This document shows positions 53,808 through 61,644 of a stretch of DNA of 64,000 nt, piece after piece. The translations under genes and the position numbers were made by a program. Each line of letters begins with the position of its first letter. Position 1 is the stretch's first letter. The DNA is taken from contig JAMPHP010000001.1 in NCBI GenBank assembly GCA_023663365.1, positions 1,398,027 to 1,462,026 of the forward strand, given 5' to 3'. The stretch comes from Muribaculaceae bacterium. GTDB taxonomy: Bacteria > Bacteroidota > Bacteroidia > Bacteroidales > Muribaculaceae. Under the pieces are notes generated by a model. The model was not told the DNA's origin. It searched no databases and worked only from the letters and a program-made list of their open reading frames with translations.

Positions 53808-55910
53808 TTAAAAAGCATCCACGAAAGTAAAGTCGACCTTTATGCGCCTGAAAGCTCCGCCGCGCTCCTTGGCCAGCTCTATGAAATAGCGGTAGTCGGT
53901 GTCGAGGCTGTCGAGCTCGCTCACGGTGCTCCGCAGGCCGGCGGCAAGAGCCTGTGCGCGCATGAAAGCAAGCTGCTCGTTGTTGCGGATGCCGCTCTTG
54001 CGGGTCACGGTGATGCCGATGAGGTCGCCATCGACACGTGCGGGCTCATTCTCGAAGTCGCCCAAAGCGCCGTCGTAGGCTATCACTCGGTTGACAGGCA
54101 TGGCATCGGCACTGCCTGTGACGCGCACCACAAGGCGTGCTCCGGGCTTCACGTAGGCGGCGAAATCGCTCTCGAAAGCCTGGCGGATGATAGCGAGCAT
54201 GGAGCTCGCCGCATTCGACTCTTCCATGCGGTATTTGCCCGCAGGGAAGTCCTCTCGCTCCGAAAATTCCGCATCGACACTGTAGGAGAAGGCTATATTG
54301 TAGTTATTGATACGTCGCCCGTCGCTGTCGTACGATGGCTCTATGTGTGTGTCCACATCTATGCGTGTGTGCTCCGATATGAGGTTGCGGTTCATGGCAT
54401 CCTTCACAACACTGTCCTTGATGCCCTTGAGGACTACATCCTCGCGGGTGGTGTGCTTAATCAGGTCGAGCGACACGAAGCTGTCGTCGGTGAGGAGGAA
54501 ATCGAGGTTCTGACGGTCGAGATTGTCGAATGTATAGCTCTTGCCCGTCGATGGCGAGTAGACATCCACATAGATGAGCTCGAAGGTATCGTCGGCGGTG
54601 ATGCCGTAGACGGCATTGGAGAAGCGCAGGTCGGCCCCGTTGCCGAACGAAGCCATGTCCTCCTGTGGCACTTGCAGGTAGATGGCCGGGAGGGAGCCTA
54701 TCGAGAGGGTGAGCTGGCCCGACTGTGGATTGTATCGCCCGAGGGTGACCTCGCCATGCGACACCAGGTCGCCGGCCAGACTTGTGGCAATCTCATTGGC
54801 AAACAACTTTTTCTGTCGCTCGATGCTCTCTTCGTTGACGCGCATCGCATACTCCTCATCGGACTCCATCGGCCGCATCTTGGTCCATTCGCGCATACGC
54901 TCGTTGAGCTCTTCGCGCATCAGCTTGGTGTAGTTCGGGATGAAGCCAGTGATACGCTTGTATTTCACAGCCTTGTTGGCATCGTAGCTCACATAAAGCC
55001 CGTCGCGGCCATCGCTGAGGAAGCGCACATACGAGATGGGGCCGTCGACATCGTCAATCACAGGGCGGTCGGAGTCGTCGGTAATGTTGACAAACTGCAC
55101 GCGCCTGCCGCCAACGGCCGCAGCCACGTACTTATTATCAGGATGAAAGGCGAAAGAGCGGGCATCGCCAAGGCGCTCAACCGTGCGCGCAAGCCCGAAG
55201 TCGAAAGTATTGTAAAGCAAAAGCGTGCCGCCGGTAGAGAGGATGCCGAGCGCATCGCCCGAAGGCGAGAACTTGGCCTCGACCACAGCGCCCGACACCG
55301 GCAGCGATTTGCGGAGCGCACCGCTGCGGGCATTGTACACATCGACGTGCGAGTCGTAGACACAGCCCACCAAAGCGCCCTCGGGGTCAGCGAAAAGAGC
55401 CTTCGGGCAGCCCTCGACAGCAAACGACGACAGGAAAGCGAGCGTGCGCGAATCGAGTAAGACCACCCTGCCGGGCTCTGCCACAAGTATGCCGCGGCTG
55501 TCGGCAGTATAGCATATCGCCGAAGCACCGGGGGCAAGCTCGGTCTCGGCCAGCTTGTGGTCGGCCACATTCATGTCGTAGACAGTCAAGCGGCGGCGCT
55601 TGCCTATGCTTAGCACAGCATACGAGTAGCCGGCCGGATTGACCTTGAACGAAACTATCAGATCGGAGCCATGGCTCATGCGGAAGCCCTTAAGGTTGTA
55701 GGCATCCTTGCCGGCGCTGAAACTGGTGGAAAACAGATAGTTGTCGAGGAGAACCGGAGTCACCGGCTGTCGGTACACCAGATTTTTATCTACGGAAATA
55801 TGGCTCGTGCCGGCACAAAGCCCAAGACACCCGCCCCAAAGCAAGGCACAGACAGCTCCACGCAGAAAAGACTCGCGTGAAACAGCCCGAATATGCGATA
55901 ACAACGACAT
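53808..55910 (-). CDS. Exported WD40/beta-propeller protein of the caspase operon
   Basis: 700 residues from the ATG at 55910; the longer frame to 55961 would cross the promoter. A signal-anchor or signal peptide (GAVCALLWGGCLGLCAG) precedes a beta propeller (about 40-310) with blades such as AVVEAKFSPSGDALGILSTG, LLLYNTFDFG and SFAFHPDNKYVAAAVGGRRV. Then comes a helical link (YTKLMREELNERMREWTKMR) and a C-terminal domain with VTRKSGIRNNEQLAFMRAQA, reminiscent of OmpA-type peptidoglycan-binding regions. First gene of the operon; propellers of this kind serve as protein-binding platforms. Confidence 0.83.
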   Translation of the reverse strand: MSLLSHIRAVSRESFLRGAVCALLWGGCLGLCAGTSHISVDKNLVYRQPVTPVLLDNYLFSTSFSAGKDAYNLKGFRMSHGSDLIVSFKVNPAGYSYAVLSIGKRRRLTVYDMNVADHKLAETELAPGASAICYTADSRGILVAEPGRVVLLDSRTLAFLSSFAVEGCPKALFADPEGALVGCVYDSHVDVYNARSGALRKSLPVSGAVVEAKFSPSGDALGILSTGGTLLLYNTFDFGLARTVERLGDARSFAFHPDNKYVAAAVGGRRVQFVNITDDSDRPVIDDVDGPISYVRFLSDGRDGLYVSYDANKAVKYKRITGFIPNYTKLMREELNERMREWTKMRPMESDEEYAMRVNEESIERQKKLFANEIATSLAGDLVSHGEVTLGRYNPQSGQLTLSIGSLPAIYLQVPQEDMASFGNGADLRFSNAVYGITADDTFELIYVDVYSPSTGKSYTFDNLDRQNLDFLLTDDSFVSLDLIKHTTREDVVLKGIKDSVVKDAMNRNLISEHTRIDVDTHIEPSYDSDGRRINNYNIAFSYSVDAEFSEREDFPAGKYRMEESNAASSMLAIIRQAFESDFAAYVKPGARLVVRVTGSADAMPVNRVIAYDGALGDFENEPARVDGDLIGITVTRKSGIRNNEQLAFMRAQALAAGLRSTVSELDSLDTDYRYFIELAKERGGAFRRIKVDFTFVDAF

Positions 55911-55950
55911 TAAAATTCTACCGGAATGAAATTTACAAGTTATTTTCCGG

Positions 55951-55982
55951 CAAAGATACAAAAATTTTCAAAGAGCGGCAAA
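55951..55982 (-). promoter_or_regulatory. Promoter of the caspase operon
   Basis: Minus-strand TTTG (55979-55982), 20-base spacer, TATCTTTG (55951-55958): full consensus. The start site is about 35 nt before the ATG at 55910. Confidence 0.85.
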
Positions 55983-55988
55983 CACTCC

Positions 55989-56459
55989 CTACATCGGAAT
56001 CGCCGACGAAGGCATGCTGCCGTAGTGCAACTTGTACATCAGCGCCGTAAGGTCGATCACCGGCAGCGGACGGAAGCGCAGCACAGTATCGGCAGTGCGC
56101 ACGGCCACCACGCCGCGGAGCGCGCCCACAGCGATGCCCAGCATCGTCATCATCAGCTTGCCGCCGACAATCACCTCCTCGCCCTGCATAGTCACATGAG
56201 CCACAAGATCCTCAATCTCGAAGGTCGACACCACAGTGCACGAAAGCACGCGAGTGCGGATCAAGCCTATCACAGCCACATAGGAGCACGTCACGACCAG
56301 GCTCACGAGCGAGCGCTCGATGTCGGGCACAACGCGCACATTCATGTCCACATTTACCTGAGTGCGGCCGAGGCGGCGGAGGGCACGCCTGTTGATGGCG
56401 GTGGCGCCTTCGACCTCGCGCACCGAAATCAGTCTGAAATTTATTGAGGAAGTTTCCAT
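55989..56459 (-). CDS. Conserved-looking protein, function unclear
   Basis: 156 residues from the ATG at 56459. Strands rich in Val/Thr (QVNVDMNVRVVPDIERSLVS, then FEIEDLVAHVTMQGEEVIVG) are followed by a helical segment with MMTMLGIAVGALRGVVAVRT and a C-terminal PLPVIDLTALMYKL. The outline faintly resembles SecB-like export chaperones (beta strands then helices and a proline-rich end), but I would not rely on that. No signal peptide. The stop at 55989 is only 7 nt from the -33 box of the caspase operon, in the same direction, so read-through into that operon is possible. Confidence 0.6.
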   Translation of the reverse strand: METSSINFRLISVREVEGATAINRRALRRLGRTQVNVDMNVRVVPDIERSLVSLVVTCSYVAVIGLIRTRVLSCTVVSTFEIEDLVAHVTMQGEEVIVGGKLMMTMLGIAVGALRGVVAVRTADTVLRFRPLPVIDLTALMYKLHYGSMPSSAIPM

Positions 56460-56497
56460 AGCTACCAAGGTGAAATCGGCAATAAGACACCGACACG

Positions 56498-56505
56498 CAA
56501 AAGTA
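56498..56505 (-). promoter_or_regulatory. Possible -7 box of the 156-residue gene
   Basis: Minus-strand TACTTTTG fits TAnnTTTG and lies 38 nt before the ATG at 56459. The nearest TTTG upstream (56529-56532) is 23 bases away, longer than usual. Confidence 0.4.
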
Positions 56506-56556
56506 CAAAACTTTTCGATACCAACATCCAAAAGCCTCAAAAAAAATCTGCACGGC

Positions 56557-56587
56557 ATTGTCGGTCACGAAAAAATTACTACCTTTG
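56557..56587 (+). promoter_or_regulatory. Promoter of tRNA-Gly
   Basis: ATTG (56557-56560), 19-base spacer, TACCTTTG (56580-56587), 11 nt before the tRNA. Confidence 0.83.
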
Positions 56588-56598
56588 CAGTCGGAAAT

Positions 56599-56671
56599 GC
56601 GGTAGTAGCTCAGTTGGTAGAGCATCGGCTTCCCAAGCCGAGGGTCGCGGGTTCGAGCCCCGTCTACCGCT
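56599..56671 (+). tRNA. tRNA-Gly (anticodon CCC)
   Basis: 73-nt cloverleaf: acceptor GCGGTAG/CTACCGC, D-arm AGCTCAGTTGGTAGAGC, anticodon stem-loop TCGGCTTCCCAAGCCGA with CCC, T-arm GCGGGTTCGAGCCCCGT, discriminator T, no encoded CCA. An integrase gene follows in the same direction, so its 3' end is a likely integration site. Confidence 0.96.
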
Positions 56672-56672
56672 C
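56640..56672 (+). other. Likely attachment site (attL) in the tRNA-Gly 3' half
   Basis: Integrases encoded just downstream of a tRNA normally recombine in its 3' half, which the element restores on entry. The T-arm to acceptor end of this tRNA is the expected core; the partner copy should lie beyond the window. Confidence 0.5.
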
Positions 56673-56807
56673 TTTTGATAAACTGCTCAGAATAAGCACG
56701 TTAATGTGTTTGTTTTGGGTGATTTTCATGTTTTTTACTGAAATTTAGCCTTATTTTATGAGGCGAAATTGCCCGAATTTGCCTAAAAACAACTAAATTT
56801 GCCGAAA

Positions 56808-56839
56808 ATGTTAGACCCATGTTAGACCCGGGTCTAACA
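56808..56839. promoter_or_regulatory. Palindrome with extra half-site before the integrase gene
   Basis: ATGTTAGACCC occurs at 56808-56818 and again at 56819-56829; the second copy runs into a perfect 20-bp palindrome TGTTAGACCCGGGTCTAACA (56820-56839). Three half-sites at an 11-bp helical period, 55 nt before the integrase ATG, look like an operator or an arm-type site for the integrase or its directionality factor. Confidence 0.7.
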
Positions 56840-56894
56840 AATGGATACCTAAAACAGAAACATATATTAATATTAGCATACAATAATTAACTCA

Positions 56895-58109
56895 ATGTTT
56901 ACCTATAAATTCATTATTCGGGCAAACAAAAATAACTCGTTACGGCTCAGATTGACCAGCAATCGCAAGAATGTTGAAATAGCTGTCGGGCTCCAGATTT
57001 CGCAAGAAGTACTCGATGACGCGCTATCAATTAAGCCCCGCCCTGAAAACTTGAAATGGCGCTCAGTTCTGATGATGTATCAAGCTAAACTTGATGAAAT
57101 CAAATGCACGCTGTTGAAAAGCGGTAATGAGGATGAGGATATAAACCTTCTCAAGAAGATGGTATTGTCTGAATGTTTTAACAGAGACGAAGAAGATGCG
57201 GTAGAAAAACCTGCCGTCGGTGCATTTGTGACTCACTTCCAAAAATTCATTGACGGCAAGGAGAATATTGGCACTAAAGGCATCTATGAGCACACGTTGA
57301 ACAGGATTAAGTTATTCGATCCGCTGGTGGGAGGCAAGTCTTTTGAGGAGATAGACCTTAAATGGCTTACCGATTTTGAGGCTTTCTGTGCTCAGACGGC
57401 ATCGAAGAACGCCCGCAATATTCACCTACGTAACATCCGTGCTGTGTTCAACAACGCAATAGACTATGAGATTACAGCCGCATATCCATTCCGACGATTC
57501 AAAATTCGACCCGAGGTGACCCGAAAGCGGGCTTTGTCGGTTGAAGAGCTTCGAGATCTCTTCTCTCGCCCGGTAGAGCCGTATGCGGAGACGTATCGTG
57601 ATATGTTCAAGCTAATATTCATGCTTGTGGGCATAAATACAGTAGACCTGCATGGCTTGAAATGTGTGCGAAAAGGCCGCGTAGAGTACAAACGAGCTAA
57701 AACCGGGAGGCTTTACTCAATCAAGGTCGAGCCGGAAGCAATGGAAATAATAAACAAATACCAAGGTGTCAATGGGCTTCTCTGCATTGCTGACCGATGG
57801 AGTGATCATCGAAATTTCCGACATCAACTTAACAAGGCGCTGCAAAGGATTGGTGAGGTCGAACGCAAGGGGCGTGGCGGCAAAAAGATGATCACACCGG
57901 CCTTTCCGGGGTTGTCGAGCTATTGGGCGCGCCACACATGGGCGACAATCGCCCGCAAAATCGGCGTTTCAAAAGATGATATTGCGCTGGCTCTTGGACA
58001 TGCCGATGAGTCGCACGCCACGACCAATATATACATCGACGATGATTTGGAGCTGATAGACAAGGCTAACAGACGAGTGCTCGACTGGGTGCTCTACGGC
58101 AAGCGTTGA
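56895..58109 (+). CDS. Tyrosine recombinase/integrase
   Basis: 404 residues: N-terminal arm-binding domain (LRLRLTSNRKNVEIAVGLQI), a SAM-like core-binding domain (VTHFQKFIDGKENIGTKGIY, then FEEIDLKWLTDFEAFCAQTA), and the catalytic domain. In the latter I see the KTGR segment YKRAKTGRLYSIKV, the H/R box LSSYWARHTWATIARKIGVS with Arg and His, LALGHADESHATTNIYIDDD with the second His and the nucleophile Tyr of TNIYID. The first catalytic Arg region (MFKLIFMLVGINTVDLHGLK) has no clear Arg at the usual A-L-R position; typical Bacteroidetes integrases read TGxRxxDL there, while this reads GINTVDL. It follows tRNA-Gly and most likely drives integration there. Confidence 0.92.
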   Translation: MFTYKFIIRANKNNSLRLRLTSNRKNVEIAVGLQISQEVLDDALSIKPRPENLKWRSVLMMYQAKLDEIKCTLLKSGNEDEDINLLKKMVLSECFNRDEEDAVEKPAVGAFVTHFQKFIDGKENIGTKGIYEHTLNRIKLFDPLVGGKSFEEIDLKWLTDFEAFCAQTASKNARNIHLRNIRAVFNNAIDYEITAAYPFRRFKIRPEVTRKRALSVEELRDLFSRPVEPYAETYRDMFKLIFMLVGINTVDLHGLKCVRKGRVEYKRAKTGRLYSIKVEPEAMEIINKYQGVNGLLCIADRWSDHRNFRHQLNKALQRIGEVERKGRGGKKMITPAFPGLSSYWARHTWATIARKIGVSKDDIALALGHADESHATTNIYIDDDLELIDKANRRVLDWVLYGKR

Positions 58110-58110
58110 T

Positions 58111-58329
58111 TCAGTAGTCCAGCCCTACAATCAGCGGCTCTTCGCAGACCCATTCGAGAGTTTCATCATCGAGCTTTTCAACGCCAAGCATATTGAGCAC
58201 GCGGCCAAAAATGCAGTAATACAAGTCGTCGATTTTGTCTGCGCTATCGTACCTTCCTTTTGCAGTGAGGTAATCAACAAGGCGGTCGCGCTGGTCGCCT
58301 ATTTCTGCGAGTGTCTTTATTCTGAACAT
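58111..58329 (-). CDS. Small acidic protein beside the recombinase genes
   Basis: 72 residues, mostly helical and acidic (IGDQRDRLVDYLTAKGRYDS, then DDETLEWVCEEPLIVGLDY). No family recognised. It stops 1 nt from the end of the integrase gene on the other strand and starts 38 nt after the serine recombinase stops, so it may be the last gene of the minus-strand train. Confidence 0.6.
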   Translation of the reverse strand: MFRIKTLAEIGDQRDRLVDYLTAKGRYDSADKIDDLYYCIFGRVLNMLGVEKLDDETLEWVCEEPLIVGLDY

Positions 58330-58367
58330 GGCTTAAAAATTCATTAGGGATTACCAATATGGCTCAC

Positions 58368-59156
58368 TCACATTGCCATGGTGAGCGGGTTTGCCTCGCT
58401 GAGCCATCGAGACACGGTTCCGCATTGTGGCTTGCATCCTTTCGGTGTGCCGTAGGGGTTGGGAGTGTCGGGGCCTGAGGGCATATTGTCGTCGTAGAGC
58501 TGTCCGAGTTCATCGACAATGCGCTGGAGCGTCCACCCTTCGGCGCGCTTGCGGAGTGCGAATTTGACGGCCATAGAGTTCTCGCGCCATGCTATTGCTT
58601 GGTCTATCTGGGCTTGCACTGCGGCGGAGTTGTCGCCTTTGACACCTGCGGCGCGCTCTTCCGCAGTTATCTTTCGTGCGCCAAGATGCGTGCATACTCT
58701 GCCAGATTTGCTGATGAACTGCTCGTGCTTCTGCAACTGTTTTTTGCGCTCCTCCAGGGCGCGTTTAGTGTTTATGCGCCCCATCATCGCCTGTCGCTCC
58801 CAAATGGCGAATACAATTGTGAGCACAGTGCGGTCGGTGGTGGGTAGATCACAGAAGCAAAGATTGCCTTCGCCTAATTCATCGAGGATGGCAAGTGCTT
58901 CCTGAACGTTTCGGAAGCGGTCTGTTTTGGCTATTACGAGCAGGTAGTTGTACTGCTTGCAGTATCTTATTGCCTTTTGTAGGTTGGGGCACTCGGCGAG
59001 TTTGGTACCGCTGTATACATCGGTAAACACCTTCTCGGGCACAGAGTGCATAAAATACTCTGCGATGGTCTGTTGTGCGTCGAGTCCGAGGTGGCTGTCG
59101 CCTTGCTGCTTAGTAGACACGCGACGCCATAATACATACTTTCTGTCGGTTGTCAT
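58368..59156 (-). CDS. Serine recombinase (resolvase-type) protein
   Basis: 262 residues with an N-terminal resolvase catalytic domain: YVLWRRVSTKQQGDSHLGLD holds the conserved Arg and nucleophile Ser of the YxRVST box, and VIAKTDRFRNVQEALAILDE the second conserved segment (KxDRxxR). The C-terminal part is helical with a possible DNA-binding turn (GWTLQRIVDELGQLYDDN) and two late Cys. It is longer than classic resolvases but much shorter than large serine integrases. It might resolve element dimers or invert a DNA segment. Confidence 0.88.
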   Translation of the reverse strand: MTTDRKYVLWRRVSTKQQGDSHLGLDAQQTIAEYFMHSVPEKVFTDVYSGTKLAECPNLQKAIRYCKQYNYLLVIAKTDRFRNVQEALAILDELGEGNLCFCDLPTTDRTVLTIVFAIWERQAMMGRINTKRALEERKKQLQKHEQFISKSGRVCTHLGARKITAEERAAGVKGDNSAAVQAQIDQAIAWRENSMAVKFALRKRAEGWTLQRIVDELGQLYDDNMPSGPDTPNPYGTPKGCKPQCGTVSRWLSEANPLTMAM

Positions 59157-59212
59157 AATCTTGTCGGGATAAAGTTAATAAATTCGATTGAGGCTGCCAA
59201 TAGGGCCGGAGT

Positions 59213-59368
59213 TCATTCTGGCTTACCAATGTGAGTTATTTCTATGCTCACGGGCATTTGCAGGAGTTTGCAGAGCTTTTCTTTTACAATCTCGGCTTCC
59301 TCTTTGGTGTGGCATTGTTTTGCCGCTGTGGCGGTAGTTCCGCCTGCTGTTACTGTTACTTTGTACAT
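59213..59368 (-). CDS. Small protein, 51 residues
   Basis: An ATG at 59368 opens a 51-residue frame, MYKVTVTAGGTTATAAKQCH, then a helix with TKEEAEIVKEKLCKLLQMP and a final strand VSIEITHIGKPE. The beta-helix-beta outline and the phrase TKEEAEIV resemble the small DpnD/PcfM-type fold two genes upstream. It has good composition for a coding frame and fills an otherwise empty gap; function unknown. Confidence 0.55.
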   Translation of the reverse strand: MYKVTVTAGGTTATAAKQCHTKEEAEIVKEKLCKLLQMPVSIEITHIGKPE

Positions 59369-59447
59369 AGTTTGTTTGTTTTTTAGTTGTTAGTTCCCGG
59401 CAGAGGTGCCGACCCTCACGCGCTCGCCGGAGGCCGGGAGGATGTTG

Positions 59448-59957
59448 TTATGCTGCTTTAGTTACCATCGGGCGTATGATGCTGAGTAACTTGTCAGTTT
59501 GCACAATATTAAGCTCATGCGGCTTAAATACGATATATAGCTCATGGGGCAGTAGGATGTCAATGATGAAGGCGACCAATTTACGCCGTGCATCGCCTCT
59601 AATTCCAGTCCAGTCTACCAGAGAATAACTGTTTTCATCGGTTATCCCTGCTTTGGCGGTCTCTGCTGTGCATAGCTTCATGTACCGTTCCCAATCGTCC
59701 TCAGATAGACAAAAAGAGCCGATTTCGTCGGTTACTCTATCCCCTGCCTTGATTCCCATTCTTGTATAGTCCTTAGCCGCAAAAAACTCATTTGCAGCTA
59801 ATACCCGGTTGTGCGCTTCCTTACACTCTTGCTCTTGCATATCATAGCCCAATTTGGCTAAATCGTATGCCTTGAATAGCTCTTGCAGTTGTGCGAAGTT
59901 TGCTTTTACGTTGTCGGCAAATTCCGACAGCATTGTTTCTTCTGTTTCCATCTTCAT
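59448..59957 (-). CDS. Hypothetical helical protein
   Basis: 169 residues (start 59957, or 59951). The first 60 residues are coiled-coil-like (NVKANFAQLQELFKAYDLAK, then DMQEQECKEAHNRVLAANEF). The rest contains WERYMKLCTAETAKAGITDE and a C-terminal region LVAFIIDILLPHELYIVFKP. No family recognised and no signal peptide. A member of the minus-strand train of small genes in the element. Confidence 0.65.
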   Translation of the reverse strand: MKMETEETMLSEFADNVKANFAQLQELFKAYDLAKLGYDMQEQECKEAHNRVLAANEFFAAKDYTRMGIKAGDRVTDEIGSFCLSEDDWERYMKLCTAETAKAGITDENSYSLVDWTGIRGDARRKLVAFIIDILLPHELYIVFKPHELNIVQTDKLLSIIRPMVTKAA

Positions 59958-59978
59958 TCTCTTTGTGCCGTGGGGCGG

Positions 59979-60155
59979 TTAATCATTCACTACCTTAAAA
60001 GTTGGTGCTCCGGCGTTGTGGTCGGGGCAAATAAACTCGATTTCGCCGTTAAAGTCCATTTCCTTAGCGATTGAAACGGCTTCGGCCTGTGTATTGGCTT
60101 CTATTTCGATAGTCTTTACCAATACTTGTGTTACCTGTACTTTGTATTTCTTCAT
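59979..60155 (-). CDS. DpnD/PcfM-like small protein
   Basis: 58 residues: MKKYKVQVTQVLVKTIEIEA, then NTQAEAVSIAKEMDFNGEIE and a final segment with FICPDHNAGAPTFKV. This beta-helix-beta pattern, with MKKYKVxVTxVLxxTIEIEA and AEAxxIAKE, matches the DpnD/PcfM family found on plasmids, conjugative elements and in restriction loci; its role is not known. The next gene in the train starts 22 nt after it. Confidence 0.7.
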   Translation of the reverse strand: MKKYKVQVTQVLVKTIEIEANTQAEAVSIAKEMDFNGEIEFICPDHNAGAPTFKVVND

Positions 60156-60188
60156 CTTCTTTCGGTTTTAGCGCGTGGGTGTGGTGGA

Positions 60189-60515
60189 TTAATGTTTGAG
60201 AGTTAACGCTTCTTCGATAGATGCGTATTTATTGGGGATTCTCGCGTTTTCGTTGAATCCGTTCAGGCAATAGAGTAGCGCGGCTTCCATTGTTGTAAAT
60301 CGCCGTGATATGGATGCGTGTGTGCCTATTGGCGACGCTTGCACACAAATCCCGGTAAGAGCATATTTGAAGGGGGCATATATTTCCGGCTCTCGTTTAA
60401 TCTTCATTTCCCAATCGAAAGTTAATTTGACAGCAAAGCTGTCGGATTCTCCGGGCTTCATCAAATGCTCCTCGCGCAAGAGGCGAAGTATTAGAGCGGC
60501 GTTTAATTCGTTCAT
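60189..60515 (-). CDS. Hypothetical protein
   Basis: 108 residues: an N-terminal helix (LNAALILRLLREEHLMKPGE), a beta-rich middle (SFAVKLTFDWEMKIKREPEI) and a C-terminal helix MEAALLYCLNGFNEN. No family recognised. No signal peptide or membrane helix. Part of the minus-strand small-gene train. Confidence 0.55.
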   Translation of the reverse strand: MNELNAALILRLLREEHLMKPGESDSFAVKLTFDWEMKIKREPEIYAPFKYALTGICVQASPIGTHASISRRFTTMEAALLYCLNGFNENARIPNKYASIEEALTLKH

Positions 60516-60598
60516 TTTCGCGTTTGTTTTATTCGGTTGATACTTTTATTACCAGAGGGGAGAAAGGCGGAGCGAGAGTGTTTAACGGGGCTGTGCTT

Positions 60599-60676
60599 TC
60601 ATTTTACGTTCCCGCCATCCTTCAATGCCTGACCGAGCCACGCAAAGAAACAGAGGATCATAATTATTACTGACAT
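60599..60676 (-). CDS. Possible 25-residue membrane peptide
   Basis: ATG at 60676; the peptide begins MSVIIIMILCFFAWLGQALK-like with a single hydrophobic helix and a short polar tail. Holin-like or small-membrane peptides of this size exist on phages, but a frame this short is only weak evidence. Confidence 0.3.
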   Translation of the reverse strand: MSVIIMILCFFAWLGQALKDGGNVK

Positions 60677-60700
60677 AGTTTTGCAGATTTTGAGGGGTTA

Positions 60701-60934
60701 TTAAATAAGTTCATTCAGTTCGACCGGCACAATGAGAAAATTTTCTTCGCATCTGTCGGTTTGGTTTTTATCGCGGAGTTCGGCCTGTGCCATCTCGTCT
60801 AATGGCACTTCGGCGTAGCCGGAAGCCTCGACTGCTATTTTAATGGCCGCTTCTTTGTCGGTGCATACCGCCATGAGGCTGAGTGACATCGGGTGCAGCC
60901 ATATATCGCCGGAGTATAAAAGAAATACATTCAT
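60701..60934 (-). CDS. Hypothetical protein
   Basis: 77 residues: strand-rich start MNVFLLYSGDIWLHPMSLSL, then a helix TDKEAAIKIAVEASGYAEVP and an acidic middle LDEMAQAELRDKNQTD, ending in a strand FLIVPVELNELI. The beta-helix-beta shape is similar to its DpnD/PcfM-like neighbour. No family recognised. Confidence 0.5.
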   Translation of the reverse strand: MNVFLLYSGDIWLHPMSLSLMAVCTDKEAAIKIAVEASGYAEVPLDEMAQAELRDKNQTDRCEENFLIVPVELNELI

Positions 60935-60977
60935 ATCTATTAGTGTTACTTATTCTTTTGGGTAGCTAGTAGGGGTG

Positions 60978-61187
60978 TTAATATCCGGCGTAACATTTGC
61001 GTGTTACCGGTGTGTAGTAGGCGCGATCGCTAACTTGATAGACGCAGTTAAAGCGGTCCATTATACGGTATCTGTAACGGCGTTCAATCTCCGAAATGCG
61101 GTTAAATCGTTCAACCGTCACGCCTATAATAAGGCGGTTGTATTGCGCGGATATATCCGCCATGCTCTTTTTTCGTTTTGCTTTCAT
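60978..61187 (-). CDS. Small basic protein
   Basis: 69 residues from the ATG at 61187 (one at 61238 is also in frame). Very basic N-terminus (MKAKRKKSMADISAQYNRLI) and aromatic-rich end (IERRYRYRIMDRFNCVYQVS, then ARAYYTP-like). The charge suggests nucleic-acid binding, but no motif is recognised. Confidence 0.5.
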   Translation of the reverse strand: MKAKRKKSMADISAQYNRLIIGVTVERFNRISEIERRYRYRIMDRFNCVYQVSDRAYYTPVTRKCYAGY

Positions 61188-61267
61188 TGTCTTTTGCTTT
61201 TGTAGGTTAATAGTTCCCGCCGTGCGAGTCGGACGCACGCAAAGCCACCGGGGCGGGATGTATGCCG

Positions 61268-61474
61268 TTAAATGATATTTGCGGCGTAATAATCGAAGTC
61301 GTAAACGATATATATAAATTCGTTGTGGGTTGTATCGTGCTTTAACTCTCTTGCACCATACCAGCCCGAACGCGGACCGTTATATTTGGGTGCTAAGTTA
61401 CGCGCAAAAACGCCGTTTGCGTGTGGGTAAATTTCCGCGTCGATATACACAAGCGTGCAATTACCTTTTTTCAT
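61268..61474 (-). CDS. Small hypothetical protein
   Basis: 68 residues, MKKGNCTLVYIDAEIYPHAN at the start, a Gly/Pro-rich middle (APKYNGPRSGWYGARELKHD) and an aromatic tail (FIYIVYDFDYYAANII). No family recognised. It lies in the small-gene train of the element. Confidence 0.5.
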   Translation of the reverse strand: MKKGNCTLVYIDAEIYPHANGVFARNLAPKYNGPRSGWYGARELKHDTTHNEFIYIVYDFDYYAANII

Positions 61475-61497
61475 TTCGTCTACTGTTTGAGGGTGAA

Positions 61498-61644
61498 TTA
61501 CTTGCTATTCTCTTTTATGATCCCCGCCGTATTGAGTGCCACGGCGAACGCGGCGGGTAATACTACCAGACCATTAAGGCCGTAGATACATGCCACAACC
61601 AGAGCGGCAACGCCGAAAGCGGCGGTTACTACTTTGCGTCTCAT
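61498..61644 (-). CDS. Small membrane protein, 48 residues
   Basis: Starts MRRKVVTAAFGVAALVVACI and continues with a second hydrophobic run (YGLNGLVVLPAAFAVALNTA) before a short polar end KENSK. Two closely spaced membrane helices are likely. Its ATG overlaps the stop of the upstream 48-residue gene as ATGA, so the two are translationally coupled, which raises confidence that both are real. Confidence 0.55.
   Translation of the reverse strand: MRRKVVTAAFGVAALVVACIYGLNGLVVLPAAFAVALNTAGIIKENSK

Noticed and set aside
55911..55961. Upstream start for the WD40 protein of the caspase operon
   Set aside because: The -7 box at 55951-55958 lies within it.
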